A stretch of DNA of 16,034 nucleotides from an uncultured Collinsella sp. Lineage in GTDB: Bacteria; Actinomycetota; Coriobacteriia; Coriobacteriales; Coriobacteriaceae. Shown here in pieces: positions 1 to 7,916 of this stretch. The stretch lies in assembly GCA_900541475.1 (NCBI GenBank), contig UQJV01000046.1, forward strand, positions 1 through 16,034, read 5' to 3'. Under the pieces are notes generated by a model. That model did no database searches, was not told where the DNA came from, and saw only the letters and a list, made by a program, of their open reading frames with translations. A program made the position numbers and the translations under genes. Positions within the stretch are counted from its first letter, which is position 1. Every line of letters starts with the position of its first letter.

Positions 1-1
1 G

Positions 2-575
2 AAACCCAACATCTGCCGCTGCATCCACCTGCCCGCCCAGTCGGGTTCGACCGGGATGCTGCGCCGCATGAATCGCAAGTATACGCGCGAGTGGTACCTC
101 GATCGCGTGGCGGCCATCCGCCGCTACCTGCCCGACTGCGCCGTGACGACCGACCTGATCGCGGGCTTCTCGGGCGAGACGGAGGAGGAGCACCTGCAAA
201 CCCTGTCGCTGATGCGCGAGGTGGGCTATGATTTCGCCTACATGTTCAAGTATTCGGAGCGTCCGGGCACTTTTGCCGAAAAGCACCTGGGGGACGACGT
301 TCCCGAGGAGGTGAAGTCGCGCCGGCTGTCCGAAATCATCGCCCTGCAAAACGAGCTGGGCCATGCGAGCAACCTGCGTGGGCCGGGAGTTCGAAGTGCT
401 GGTCGAGGGCGAGTCGAAGCGCGACAGGAACCAGCTGTCGGGGCGCACTTCGCAGAACAAGGTGGTGGTTTTCGACCGCGGGTATCATCGGGTCGGCGAC
501 TATGTGAGGGTTCGCATCACGGGCTGCACGCCGGCCACGCTATTCGGAGATGTCATTTCCGGACCGTGCAATTAA
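2..575 (+). pseudogene. miaB: 3' part of tRNA-2-methylthio-N6-dimethylallyladenosine synthase, frameshifted
   Basis: MiaB is a radical-SAM iron-sulfur enzyme that methylthiolates i6A37 of tRNAs. The window opens inside the gene, in the frame starting at base 2; the N-terminal domain and the CxxxCxxC cluster motif lie outside. Visible are the end of the radical-SAM domain (CIHLPAQSGS, then MNRKYTREWY, then TDLIAGFSGETEEE) and a C-terminal TRAM domain (FEVLVEG, then GRTSQNKVVVFDRG, then VRVRITGCTPATLFG). These two parts are in different frames. The break lies near 373-382, between HASNLR and CVGREFEVL. Restoring five bases as a second CTGCG copy gives N-L-R-C-V-G-R in one frame, so loss of one unit of a 5-nt tandem repeat explains the shift; it may be a real mutation or a sequence error. 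The stop is at 573-575. The protein style is Bacteroidetes-like, unlike the genes after 1712. Confidence 0.85.
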
Positions 576-609
576 AAGTGAAAAATTAAGAATTAAAAAT
601 TTCTGTTTT

Positions 610-1654
<1,045 letters not shown>

Positions 1655-1677
<23 letters not shown>

Positions 1678-1711
1678 CAACAATCGGCACAGCAGCAATG
1701 CCGCAACTCCC
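1655..1711. other. Junction between Bacteroidetes-like and Coriobacteriia-like DNA
   Basis: Helicase homology stops at about 1656, and the argR stop codon on the opposite strand is at 1712-1714. The 50-odd bases between belong to neither gene by recognisable homology. No transposase, integrase, tRNA end or obvious direct repeat is seen here. The two sides differ in coding strand, protein lineage and spacer style. Confidence 0.65.
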
Positions 1712-2149
1712 CTACTTGTGAGAGTTACTCAGCTTGTTGATCAGCGCCTCAAGACGCTCTCCGTCCTCGGCCGTCTGTGCAATGACCAAGATCGTGTCGT
1801 TGCCGGCAAGCGAGCCAAGCACGTCGGGCAGTTCCGCGGCATCGACCGCTGCGGCAATACCAGAAGCCGTACCGGGCTGCGCCTTGATCATAACCAGATT
1901 ATCGGAGCGCAGCACGCCGGTAACCAACTCGGAAACCATGCGCTGCAGATGCAGATCCTCGGCAAGAACATAGATGCCCTCGGGGAGCTTACGCAGTCCC
2001 ATGTCCGCGATGTCACGCGAAACGGTCGCCTGCGTGCAATCGAAACCCATAGCGCGAAGTTCGTCTACCAAAACGCGCTGTGTGCGTACGTCCTTATTGC
2101 GAACAATATCTCTGATGGCATCCTGGCGCCCATTGCGTTTTTTGGCCAT
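1712..2149 (-). CDS. argR: Arginine repressor, ArgR/AhrC family
   Basis: ArgR is a hexameric arginine-sensing DNA-binding protein that controls arginine biosynthesis and catabolism. At 145 residues it has the usual family length. The N-terminal winged helix (about 5-60) carries the recognition helix TQATVSRDIADMGLRKLP (39-56). The C-terminal arginine-binding and oligomerisation domain includes IKAQPGTASGIAAAVD (88-103) and LGSLAGNDTILVI. The usual GDD pair in this last motif is GND here (116-118); one of these acidic residues contacts arginine in characterised members, so ligand affinity could differ. The ATG at 2149 is preferred: MAKKRNGRQDAI is the family-like beginning and GAGG lies 6 nt upstream. 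A longer frame starting at 2182 runs into a palindrome. No arginine gene is visible in the window, so its targets lie elsewhere. Confidence 0.93.
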   Translation of the reverse strand: MAKKRNGRQDAIRDIVRNKDVRTQRVLVDELRAMGFDCTQATVSRDIADMGLRKLPEGIYVLAEDLHLQRMVSELVTGVLRSDNLVMIKAQPGTASGIAAAVDAAELPDVLGSLAGNDTILVIAQTAEDGERLEALINKLSNSHK

Positions 2150-2179
2150 ACAAAACCTCACTCCAAAAGATGGCGGAGA

Positions 2180-2229
2180 CAATCACTTAGTGATTGAATA
2201 GTTTAGCGCTATTTGAAGGTTTTAGTGAA
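2180..2229 (-). promoter_or_regulatory. Candidate argR promoter with palindromic operator
   Basis: On the - strand a weak promoter can be read: TTCACT (2224-2229), an 18-nt spacer and TAAACT (2200-2205). A perfect 17-nt palindrome, CAATCACTTAGTGATTG (2180-2196, 8-nt arms), would cover the transcription start, about 31 nt upstream of the ATG. That position would suit autorepression. It does not match the classic ARG-box well. Further upstream the 8-nt palindrome TTTCGAAA occurs twice (2240-2247 and 2265-2272). All calls are by eye. Confidence 0.35.
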
Positions 2230-2281
2230 TAAGAACGCATTTCGAAACAATTCCATGCAATTTATTTCGAAAATCACGTTA

Positions 2282-3358
2282 CTAGACAGTCCTGGCACCC
2301 GAACGATTGAAAAAAGCCGCCAGATGCGTATACAGCGCACACCGCATGGGCTTGGCGCTGGCTATCGAACCATAGAGCAGACCCAGGCCACGATGATTGC
2401 CCTTAAGGGCCTCAACCATCTGACGGGTACGCTGCGCTTCGAGCATATCATGCAAGCGAGCCGAACGCTCTATTGAAGACACCCCATGGGGGCTCAGGCA
2501 CAGATTTTCGATGCAGGCGACCAGGCCGGTGTAGTAATACCGCTGGCAGACCAGTTTCAACTGATCGCTACCGCCCGCGACGGCAAGCGAATCAGCAATC
2601 CTGTCGAGTGCCCCGATATCATCAGAAAGCCTGGCAAACATCGTGGGGTCAAACGTCTCCGTAATCGACGGCGCCACTGCATGAAAACGGGCACGGCCAC
2701 ATCCCGACACGCTCTTTGCCTGCGAAAGCGCGAACGTCAAAAAAGACACCGTGCGAAACGCACCGCCATGCGCAAGGCACGCCTCAAAAAGGGAGCGATC
2801 ATACAGCACGCCAGAGGACTGTCGGATTAAACCACAGGAAACCAATTGGGTCAGGTAAACTGCCTGGTCCCCTTCGCCAGAAACGGAGGTCGCGTCCAAA
2901 ACTCGGGAATGACGATCGCGGTGAACATCGTAGCGGTCGAGCGAAACAGAGGGCAATACGATGTCAGCCGAAGCGTCGCACGAACTATCGACCATCTGCG
3001 AAAGGGACTGCGGCGCAAACCACTCATTGGCATTCATCGCAATGATCTGGGAGCCGCGCGAAGCCGCAAAGCCGGCGCGCAGACAGGCACCGGGTGCTGG
3101 ATCCTCAACATCAATCAAATCAATATGAATGTCTCTGCCGGCGGCTACTTCGAGCGAATGGCGCACACCGGCTACCACGCCGCGGCAAACGACGACAATT
3201 TGCAAATCGTAGAGGTCTTGGTTCTGGATGCTCTCGAGAGCACGCATCGCATAGCTGGGCGAACCCTCAACAATCAGGATCACCGAAAGTCGCGGATGCG
3301 AACCACGTCGAACCAAGTTTTCCGTCCTCTCGACAGCCGATAACAAACTGCCGTTCAT
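2282..3358 (-). CDS. Degenerate family 2-like glycosyltransferase (GT-A fold)
   Basis: The 358-residue protein begins after a short leader with a GT2-style first strand and helix (LSVILIVEGSPSYAMRALESIQNQD, 24-48), then LQIVVVCRG, and later the equivalent of the acidic metal-binding segment, IIAMNANEWFAP. Canonical GT2 enzymes use an Asp pair after the second strand and a DxD (as in LDSDDW) to bind nucleotide-sugar and metal. Here the first is CRG and the second is NANEW (109-113), so both acidic motifs are missing. The C-terminal half (about 170-358) is not recognisable to me. No signal peptide or membrane segment is evident. It may be catalytically inactive, or a divergent enzyme. The ATG at 3358 was chosen because a GGGGTG sits just upstream; a TTG at 3373 is in frame. 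It sits between truA and argR on the same strand, 119 nt after truA, and may be cotranscribed with truA. Confidence 0.7.
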   Translation of the reverse strand: MNGSLLSAVERTENLVRRGSHPRLSVILIVEGSPSYAMRALESIQNQDLYDLQIVVVCRGVVAGVRHSLEVAAGRDIHIDLIDVEDPAPGACLRAGFAASRGSQIIAMNANEWFAPQSLSQMVDSSCDASADIVLPSVSLDRYDVHRDRHSRVLDATSVSGEGDQAVYLTQLVSCGLIRQSSGVLYDRSLFEACLAHGGAFRTVSFLTFALSQAKSVSGCGRARFHAVAPSITETFDPTMFARLSDDIGALDRIADSLAVAGGSDQLKLVCQRYYYTGLVACIENLCLSPHGVSSIERSARLHDMLEAQRTRQMVEALKGNHRGLGLLYGSIASAKPMRCALYTHLAAFFNRSGARTV

Positions 3359-3477
3359 GGTACACCCCGTCAATTAATGCGAGCGGTCGCCTGCCGCGAT
3401 GCACGTCAAGAACAGATGTTGCACACGCCCCGCCCACAGGGGCCGCACACAAAGATCGCCGTCAGGCAGCCTCTTCC

Positions 3478-4302
3478 CTAATCGAGCATCACGAGCTCGG
3501 TGGGGTCGTAGTCCACACCCATAAAAGTAAGACCGCATGCAGGCGCCGTAGGACCAGCAGCGGCGCGATCGCAGGCATCAATTACCTCGCGCATCCACTC
3601 GGGATCGCGGCGATGCATACCGATCTCGACAAGGGTGCCCACAATGGTTCGCACCATCGAATGCAAAAACGCATTGCCCTCGATGGTAAACGTGAGGATG
3701 TCCTCGCCAAAGGCGACCTCATGGCCAAACTCGGCACGCATTACGCAGCGGTGCGTGGGCTTACCCACGGCAGAAGCGACCTTGCAAAAGCTTTTAAAGT
3801 CCTGCTCGCCTAAAAGCGCAGGGCAGGCGGCCGCCATCGCATCGACGTCGAGGGGATAGCGATGCCACCACACAGCACCGCGTGACAGCACGGGCCGCGC
3901 ATCACGGTCGGCAATGCGATAGGTGTAAGTGCGAGAACGCGCGTCAAAGCGCGCAGAAAAGCCCTTACGCGCCTTGTAGACCTCGTTGATGGCGATATCT
4001 TTGGGCAGCAGGGCATCCATAGCCCTCAGCCACCTACGGCGCGTACAAGCGAGCTCAGCGTCCGTTACGGGCACGCTGATGTATTGGGCCACCGCATGCA
4101 CGCCGGCATCGGTACGCCCCGCGCACGTAAGATCGATTGGGCGGCGCAGCAACGTCTCAATGGCACGGCGCAGCTCGCCCGCAACCGTCGTCTGGCCCGG
4201 CTGCTCGGCAAATCCGCTATAGGAGGAGCCATCGTAGGCTACGCGAAATACAAGGGTGGCGTCGAGCTCGGGGGTCGAATTGAAATCAGACGGCGCAGTC
4301 AT
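3478..4302 (-). CDS. truA: tRNA pseudouridine(38-40) synthase TruA
   Basis: TruA converts uridines 38, 39 and 40 of the tRNA anticodon arm to pseudouridine. The 274-residue product starts its fold with LVFRVAYDGSSYSGFAEQPGQTTV (from 17). It has the catalytic motif CAGRTDAGVHA, with the nucleophilic Asp at residue 65, and later the FKSFCK and NAFLHSMVRTIVGTLVEIG segments typical of the family. The ATG at 4302 has GGGAG 5 nt upstream. A longer frame from GTG 4353 would begin inside the rplQ terminator and is rejected. truA often follows rplQ in Gram-positive bacteria, but here a strong terminator separates them, so it must be made from readthrough or its own promoter, which I could not place. 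Confidence 0.95.
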   Translation of the reverse strand: MTAPSDFNSTPELDATLVFRVAYDGSSYSGFAEQPGQTTVAGELRRAIETLLRRPIDLTCAGRTDAGVHAVAQYISVPVTDAELACTRRRWLRAMDALLPKDIAINEVYKARKGFSARFDARSRTYTYRIADRDARPVLSRGAVWWHRYPLDVDAMAAACPALLGEQDFKSFCKVASAVGKPTHRCVMRAEFGHEVAFGEDILTFTIEGNAFLHSMVRTIVGTLVEIGMHRRDPEWMREVIDACDRAAAGPTAPACGLTFMGVDYDPTELVMLD

Positions 4303-4337
4303 GGGCACTCCCAACAAACTAGCAACGGTATTGCGAC

Positions 4338-4368
4338 AAAAAAAGAGGGGCACGCGAACGTACCCCTC
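4338..4368 (-). terminator. Rho-independent terminator after rplQ
   Basis: On the - strand, arms GAGGGGTACG and CGTGCCCCTC pair over 10 bp with one G-U wobble around a TTCG loop, followed directly by seven Ts. It lies 26 nt past the rplQ stop codon and marks the 3' end of the ribosomal operon. It is the only clear intrinsic terminator in the window. Confidence 0.9.
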
Positions 4369-4394
4369 GAATATAGCCTATGCAGACAGAATGT

Positions 4395-4862
4395 CTACTC
4401 AGCGGTCTCCTCAGCAGGAGCCTCCTCGGCAGCCTCGACCTTCTTGGGAGCAGCGGCCTTCTTGGGGGCCGGAGCAGCCTTCTTGGCCTTAGGCGTGCAA
4501 GGCTCGGTGACAAGCTCCATGATAACGATGGGAGCGTTGTCGCCCTTGCGGTTACCGAGCTTCATGATACGGGTGTAACCGCCGTTGCGGTCCTGCCACA
4601 TGCCCTGGGCAGCCTTGTCGAAGATCTCGGCAACGAGCTGCTTATCGCCGAGCTTGGCGATAGCCAGACGACGAGAGTGCAGGTCGCCCTTCTTGGCCCA
4701 GGTGATGATCGGATCGACGACCGAACGCAGCGCCTTAGCGCGGGTCTCGGTGGTCTTGATGCGGTCGTTCTCGAAGAGGGCCTTAGCAAGGCTCTTCTTC
4801 ATGGCCTTGGTGTGGCTCGCATCGGTGCCGAGCTTCAGGCCCTTCTTAACGTTGTGACGCAT
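4395..4862 (-). CDS. rplQ: 50S ribosomal protein L17 with Ala/Lys/Glu-rich tail
   Basis: L17 sits near the peptide exit tunnel of the large subunit. The core (1 to about 120) has the standard beginning MRHNVKKGLK, then HTKAMKKSLAKAL, RAKALRSVVDPIITWAKKGD, LHSRRLAIAKLGDK and NGGYTRIMKLGNRKGDNAP. Total length is 155, longer than the usual 115-130, because of a tail (121-155) of Ala-Pro-Lys repeats turning acidic at the very end. Such tails occur in actinobacterial L17 and are likely disordered. Its ATG is preceded by GAGGAG at 10 nt and lies 30 nt after rpoA. It is the last gene of the operon. Confidence 0.97.
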   Translation of the reverse strand: MRHNVKKGLKLGTDASHTKAMKKSLAKALFENDRIKTTETRAKALRSVVDPIITWAKKGDLHSRRLAIAKLGDKQLVAEIFDKAAQGMWQDRNGGYTRIMKLGNRKGDNAPIVIMELVTEPCTPKAKKAAPAPKKAAAPKKVEAAEEAPAEETAE

Positions 4863-4892
4863 GGTCTAGTTTCTCCTCAAATATGCGAAGCA

Positions 4893-5834
4893 TTAAGCCT
4901 TCAGGCTCAGGCCCATGGACTCAAGCTTGTCCTTCACTTCCTCGATCGACTTAACACCGAAGTTACGGATGTTGAGCAGATCGTTCTCCGAGAACTCAAC
5001 GAGCTGACGGACCGAGTGAATGCTGGCGCGCTTAAGGCAGTTGTAGGAACGGACGGAAAGGTCCAGGTCCTCAATCTGCTTGTCCAGCTCGGCGTTGTCG
5101 TTGGTGACCTCGGGAGCGAAGATCGAAGCCTCCTCCTCGACCTCGGGGGTCTCGGCAAGGTTCATAAAGGCGGCCATATGCTGGTTAATGATATTGGCAG
5201 CCTGGACCACGGCGTCGCGCGGGGCGATGGAACCGTTGGTCTCGATCTCGAGGACAAGGCGGTCGTAGTCGGTATGCTGGCCGACACGGCAAGCCTCAAC
5301 GAGCTTGGCGCAACGGGACACCGGCGAGTACAGCGAGTCGACGTGGATCACACCGATGGGATCATTGTCACGCTTGTTAGCCTCGCCAGAGACATAGCCG
5401 CGGCCATAGCCGATGCGCATGCTCATGGTGAGATGGCCACCCTCGGTGAGCGTAGCAATGTGCTGCTCGGGGTTGACCAGCTCAAACTCGGACGGAATAA
5501 AGAAGTCCGCACCGGTGACCTCGCAGGGGCCGTCAACCGAGATGGTTGCGGTCGCCTCGTCGGTCGTGCCGAGAGCCCTGAAGACAAGACCCTTGACATT
5601 CAGGACGATGTCGGTGACATCCTCGACCATGTTAGGGATGGTCATGAACTCGTGCTGCGCACCATCGATCTGAATGGCCTCGACGGCGGCACCCTCGAGC
5701 GAGGACAGAAGAACACGACGAAGCGAGTTACCCAGCGTATCGCCGTAGCCACGCTCGAGCGGCTCGACGGAGACACGAGCAGAGGTCTCGTTGATCTCTT
5801 CGACCTGAACCTGAGGCCTAATGAATTCTGACAT
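4893..5834 (-). CDS. rpoA: DNA-directed RNA polymerase subunit alpha
   Basis: Alpha dimerises to seed RNA polymerase assembly and its C-terminal domain contacts UP elements and activators. The 313-residue product has the N-terminal assembly domain, including RVSVEPLERGYGDTLGNSLRRVLLSSLEGAA and the later YGRGYV. After an acidic linker (EVEEEASIFAPEVTNDNAELD) comes the helix-hairpin-helix C-terminal domain VRSYNCLKRASIHSVRQLVEFSENDLLNIRNFG, whose NCLKR contains the Arg that binds DNA in the family. The length is normal. GGAGG lies 7 nt before the ATG. It sits between rpsD and rplQ, the usual alpha-operon order. Confidence 0.98.
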   Translation of the reverse strand: MSEFIRPQVQVEEINETSARVSVEPLERGYGDTLGNSLRRVLLSSLEGAAVEAIQIDGAQHEFMTIPNMVEDVTDIVLNVKGLVFRALGTTDEATATISVDGPCEVTGADFFIPSEFELVNPEQHIATLTEGGHLTMSMRIGYGRGYVSGEANKRDNDPIGVIHVDSLYSPVSRCAKLVEACRVGQHTDYDRLVLEIETNGSIAPRDAVVQAANIINQHMAAFMNLAETPEVEEEASIFAPEVTNDNAELDKQIEDLDLSVRSYNCLKRASIHSVRQLVEFSENDLLNIRNFGVKSIEEVKDKLESMGLSLKA

Positions 5835-5866
5835 GTATTACCTCCAGCCTCAGCAGCCCGGATGGA

Positions 5867-6463
5867 CTACTTAGAGTAGAGCTCGACGATGAGCTGCTCG
5901 TTGATATCACCGCTGATCTGCTCACGCGTCGGCAGAGCGAGCACGTTACCAGACAGCTTCTCGATATCGACCTCGAGCCAGCCAGGGACCTCAAAGCGCT
6001 CGGAGGAAATCAGAGCCTCCTTGATGGGAAGAAGGTCACGGAACTTCTCGCCGACAGCGACGACGTCGCCGGCCTTGACGCGGTAGGACGGGATGTCAAC
6101 GCGCTTGCCGTTCACGGTGAAGTGACCATGACGGACGGACTGACGAGCCTCTTTGCGGGTGCGGGCGAAGCCAAGACGGAAGACAACGTTGTCGAGGCGA
6201 GACTCGAGAATAATCATGAGGTTCTCACCGGTGACGCCGTTCATCTTACGGGCCTTGTTGAAGTAGCCGTGGAACTGCTTCTCCAGAACGCCATAGATGA
6301 ACTTGACCTTCTGCTTCTCACGCAGCTGCATGCCGTACTCAGATTCCTTGCGACGGCGCTTGGGCTGACGGATAGATTCCTTCTTGCTGCTGTAACCGAG
6401 CTCAGCGGGATCGATCCCGAGCTGACGGCAGCGCTTAAGAACAGGAGTCCTGTCGATTGCCAT
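5867..6463 (-). CDS. rpsD: 30S ribosomal protein S4, zinc-free form
   Basis: S4 is a primary 16S rRNA-binding protein that nucleates small-subunit assembly and, in several bacteria, represses its own operon. The 198-residue product has the N-terminal region RTPVLKRCRQLGIDPAELGY, the KVKFIYGVLEKQFHGYF segment and the S4 RNA-binding domain (about 88-150: SRLDNVVFRLGFARTRKEARQ, VRHGHFTVNG, RVDIPSYRVKAGD). Only one cysteine is present in the N-terminal segment, so the four-Cys zinc site of C+ S4 proteins is absent. The start ATG follows AAAGGAT. It lies between rpsK (19-nt gap) and rpoA (32-nt gap). Confidence 0.98.
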   Translation of the reverse strand: MAIDRTPVLKRCRQLGIDPAELGYSSKKESIRQPKRRRKESEYGMQLREKQKVKFIYGVLEKQFHGYFNKARKMNGVTGENLMIILESRLDNVVFRLGFARTRKEARQSVRHGHFTVNGKRVDIPSYRVKAGDVVAVGEKFRDLLPIKEALISSERFEVPGWLEVDIEKLSGNVLALPTREQISGDINEQLIVELYSK

Positions 6464-6482
6464 ATTGATACGATCCTTTCAG

Positions 6483-6887
6483 TTACACGCGGCGACGCTT
6501 CTTGGGGCGGCAGCCGTTGTGCGGAATGGGGGTCTTGTCCTGGATGCTCGAGACCTCGAGGCCAGCAGCCTGGAGGGAGCGGATGGCGGTCTCACGACCG
6601 GAGCCGGGGCCCTTGACGAAGACGGAAACCTTCTTCATGCCGTGCTCCATGGCCTGCTTGGCAGCAGCCTCGGCAGCCATCTGGGCAGCGAACGGCGTGG
6701 ACTTACGGGAGCCCTTGAAGCCCACCTGGCCAGCCGACTTCCAGGAAATGACGTTGCCCTGGGGATCGGTGATCGAAACGATCGTGTTGTTGAACGTAGA
6801 ACGAATGTGAGCCTGGCCCACGGAAATGTTCTTACGGTCCGCGCGCTTCAGACGGGCAGCGCGAACGTTCTTCTTAGCAGTAGCCAT
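6483..6887 (-). CDS. rpsK: 30S ribosomal protein S11
   Basis: S11 lies on the platform of the small subunit near the mRNA exit and the 3' end of 16S rRNA. The 134-residue product has the family signature AHIRSTFNNTIVSITDPQGNVISWKSAG, then GFKGSRKSTPFAAQMAA, VKGPGSGRE and the basic C-terminus TPIPHNGCRPKKRRRV. A basic N-terminal extension (ATAKKNVRAARLKRADRKN) is of normal size. AAGGAG lies 10 nt before the ATG. It is 14 nt downstream of rpsM. Confidence 0.98.
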   Translation of the reverse strand: MATAKKNVRAARLKRADRKNISVGQAHIRSTFNNTIVSITDPQGNVISWKSAGQVGFKGSRKSTPFAAQMAAEAAAKQAMEHGMKKVSVFVKGPGSGRETAIRSLQAAGLEVSSIQDKTPIPHNGCRPKKRRRV

Positions 6888-6901
6888 CTATCTAGCGCTC
6901 C

Positions 6902-7276
6902 TTATTTCTTCTTCTTAGCACCGATCTGACGCTTCGGACCCTTGCGGGTACGAGCGTTAGTGTGGGTGCGCTGGCCGCGGACCGGGAGGCCCTTGCGGTG
7001 ACGAAGGCCACGGTTGCAGCCGATGTCCATAAGGCGCTTGACGTTCTGGTTGCGCTCACGGCGGAGGTCGCCCTCAACCATGATCTGATTCTTATCGATA
7101 TAATCACGGATGGCGTTAACCTCATCCTCGGTGAGGTCCTTAACGCGCGTATCCACGTTAACGTTGCACTCGACGCAAATCTTCGTCGCAGTGGTGCGGC
7201 CGATGCCGTAAATGTAGGTCAGACCGATCTCAACGCGCTTCTCACGCGGGAGGTCGACACCATTAATACGGGCCAA
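6902..7276 (-). CDS. rpsM: 30S ribosomal protein S13 (TTG start)
   Basis: S13 sits in the head of the small subunit and touches the P-site tRNA and L5 across the intersubunit bridge. The 124-residue product has MARINGVDLPREKRVEIGLTYIYGIG, the DEVNAIRDYID region, DIGCNRGLRHRKGLPVRGQRT and a basic tail ending in KKKK. The only start that gives the conserved MARINGVDLP is TTG at 7274-7276, with GGAG 7 nt upstream. TTG is unusual for so highly expressed a gene. It follows rpmJ by 14 nt. Confidence 0.97.
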   Translation of the reverse strand: MARINGVDLPREKRVEIGLTYIYGIGRTTATKICVECNVNVDTRVKDLTEDEVNAIRDYIDKNQIMVEGDLRRERNQNVKRLMDIGCNRGLRHRKGLPVRGQRTHTNARTRKGPKRQIGAKKKK

Positions 7277-7290
7277 CGTAGTCTCCTCTC

Positions 7291-7404
7291 TTAACCCTGA
7301 CGCTGCTTATGACGGGGGTTCTCGCAAATGACGAGGACCTTGCCATGGCGCCTAATGATTTTGCACTTATCGCACATCTTCTTGACCGAAGGACGTACCT
7401 TCAT
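7291..7404 (-). CDS. rpmJ: 50S ribosomal protein L36, zinc-binding form
   Basis: This small protein of 37 residues reads MKVRPSVKKMCDKCKIIRRH followed by GKVLVICENPRHKQRQG. It binds 23S rRNA of the large subunit. Cys11, Cys14, Cys27 and His32 form the zinc site of the C+ type. The ATG at 7404 follows AAGGAAG. It lies between rpsM (14 nt) and infA (147-nt gap), the classic infA-rpmJ-rpsM order. Confidence 0.98.
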   Translation of the reverse strand: MKVRPSVKKMCDKCKIIRRHGKVLVICENPRHKQRQG

Positions 7405-7551
7405 CGTTCTTCCTTTCGGTAGCGCTCAAACTACTTCCCTACTATCTACTCGCCCAGCCGCAGGCGTTTAAAACTATGGCTGGTCTTCACACGCAAACCG
7501 ACCGTAGGTTGAGCTAAGCCTGCAGTCGGAAAAGAGCGTGTATGCGTGCCG
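7405..7551 (-). promoter_or_regulatory. Infa-rpmJ gap with hairpin and weak promoter candidate
   Basis: This 147-nt gap is long for the operon. On the - strand a hairpin forms at 7498-7529 (CCGACTG paired with CGGTCGG, one G-U, 18-nt loop) without a following T-run. Downstream is a weak promoter-like pair, TTGCGT (7491-7496), a 17-nt spacer and TTTTAA (7468-7473). It might give the alpha-operon genes extra transcripts. The evidence is by eye and weak. Confidence 0.3.
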
Positions 7552-7776
7552 CTATTTATAGCGATAGGTGATGCGACCGCGGGTCAGGTCGTACGGGGAA
7601 AGCTCCACGACAACCCTGTCACCGGGGAGAATGCGGATGTAATTCATTCGGATCTTGCCAGAAATGTTGCACAGAACCGAATGACCGTTCTCGAGCTCAA
7701 CCTTAAACATGGCGTTGGGCAGCGGCTCCTTTACCGTACCCTCGAGCTCAATTGCGTCTTCCTTCTTCACAAGCAA
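7552..7776 (-). CDS. infA: Translation initiation factor IF-1 (TTG start)
   Basis: IF-1 blocks the A site of the small subunit during initiation. The 74-residue product is a single S1/OB-fold domain: KKEDAIELEGTVKEPLPNAMF, KVELENGHSVLCNISGKIRMN, YIRILPGDRVVVELSPYDLTRGRITYRYK. The start is taken as TTG at 7774-7776 (MLVKKEDAI); a GTG three codons... at 7768-7770 would give MKKEDAI and cannot be excluded. The Shine-Dalgarno is poor (AGAAAG). A good promoter candidate lies just upstream. It is separated from map by 140 nt and from rpmJ by 147 nt. Confidence 0.96.
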   Translation of the reverse strand: MLVKKEDAIELEGTVKEPLPNAMFKVELENGHSVLCNISGKIRMNYIRILPGDRVVVELSPYDLTRGRITYRYK

Positions 7777-7809
7777 TCATCTTTCTCTAGAAAACGACAG
7801 CGATTGAGT

Positions 7810-7838
7810 ATTCTACAATACGCATGCACGTATCGTAA
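7810..7838 (-). promoter_or_regulatory. Candidate promoter for infA and downstream genes
   Basis: On the - strand TTACGA (7833-7838), a 17-nt spacer and TAGAAT (7810-7815, five of six consensus bases) resemble a housekeeping sigma promoter. The predicted start, near 7803, is about 27 nt before the infA start codon. It would allow infA-to-rplQ to be transcribed apart from the upstream spc genes. A 17-nt AT-rich palindrome (7875-7891) lies about 40 nt upstream of the -35. Confidence 0.45.
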
Positions 7839-7874
7839 TATCTTCGTAATGGCTCCACATCTAAGTGAAACTTG

Positions 7875-7891
7875 TTACATTTGAAATGTAA
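7875..7891. promoter_or_regulatory. Perfect AT-rich palindrome upstream of infA promoter
   Basis: TTACATTTGAAATGTAA has two perfect 8-nt arms around one base. It lies between the map stop codon and the infA promoter candidate. It has no following T-run in the map direction, so it looks more like a protein-binding site than a terminator. The binding protein is unknown. Confidence 0.35.
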
Positions 7892-7916
7892 ATGTCGACG
7901 AATTTGAACGCGGCCT

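Noticed and set aside
4303..4353. N-terminal extension of truA from a GTG at 4353
   Set aside because: It would be encoded by the terminator hairpin and T-run of rplQ; the ATG at 4302 has a good Shine-Dalgarno.
4380..5831. A 483-codon open frame on the + strand
   Set aside because: It is antisense to rplQ and rpoA and has low-complexity Leu/Asp/Val-rich composition from GC-rich codon bias; both - strand genes are certain.
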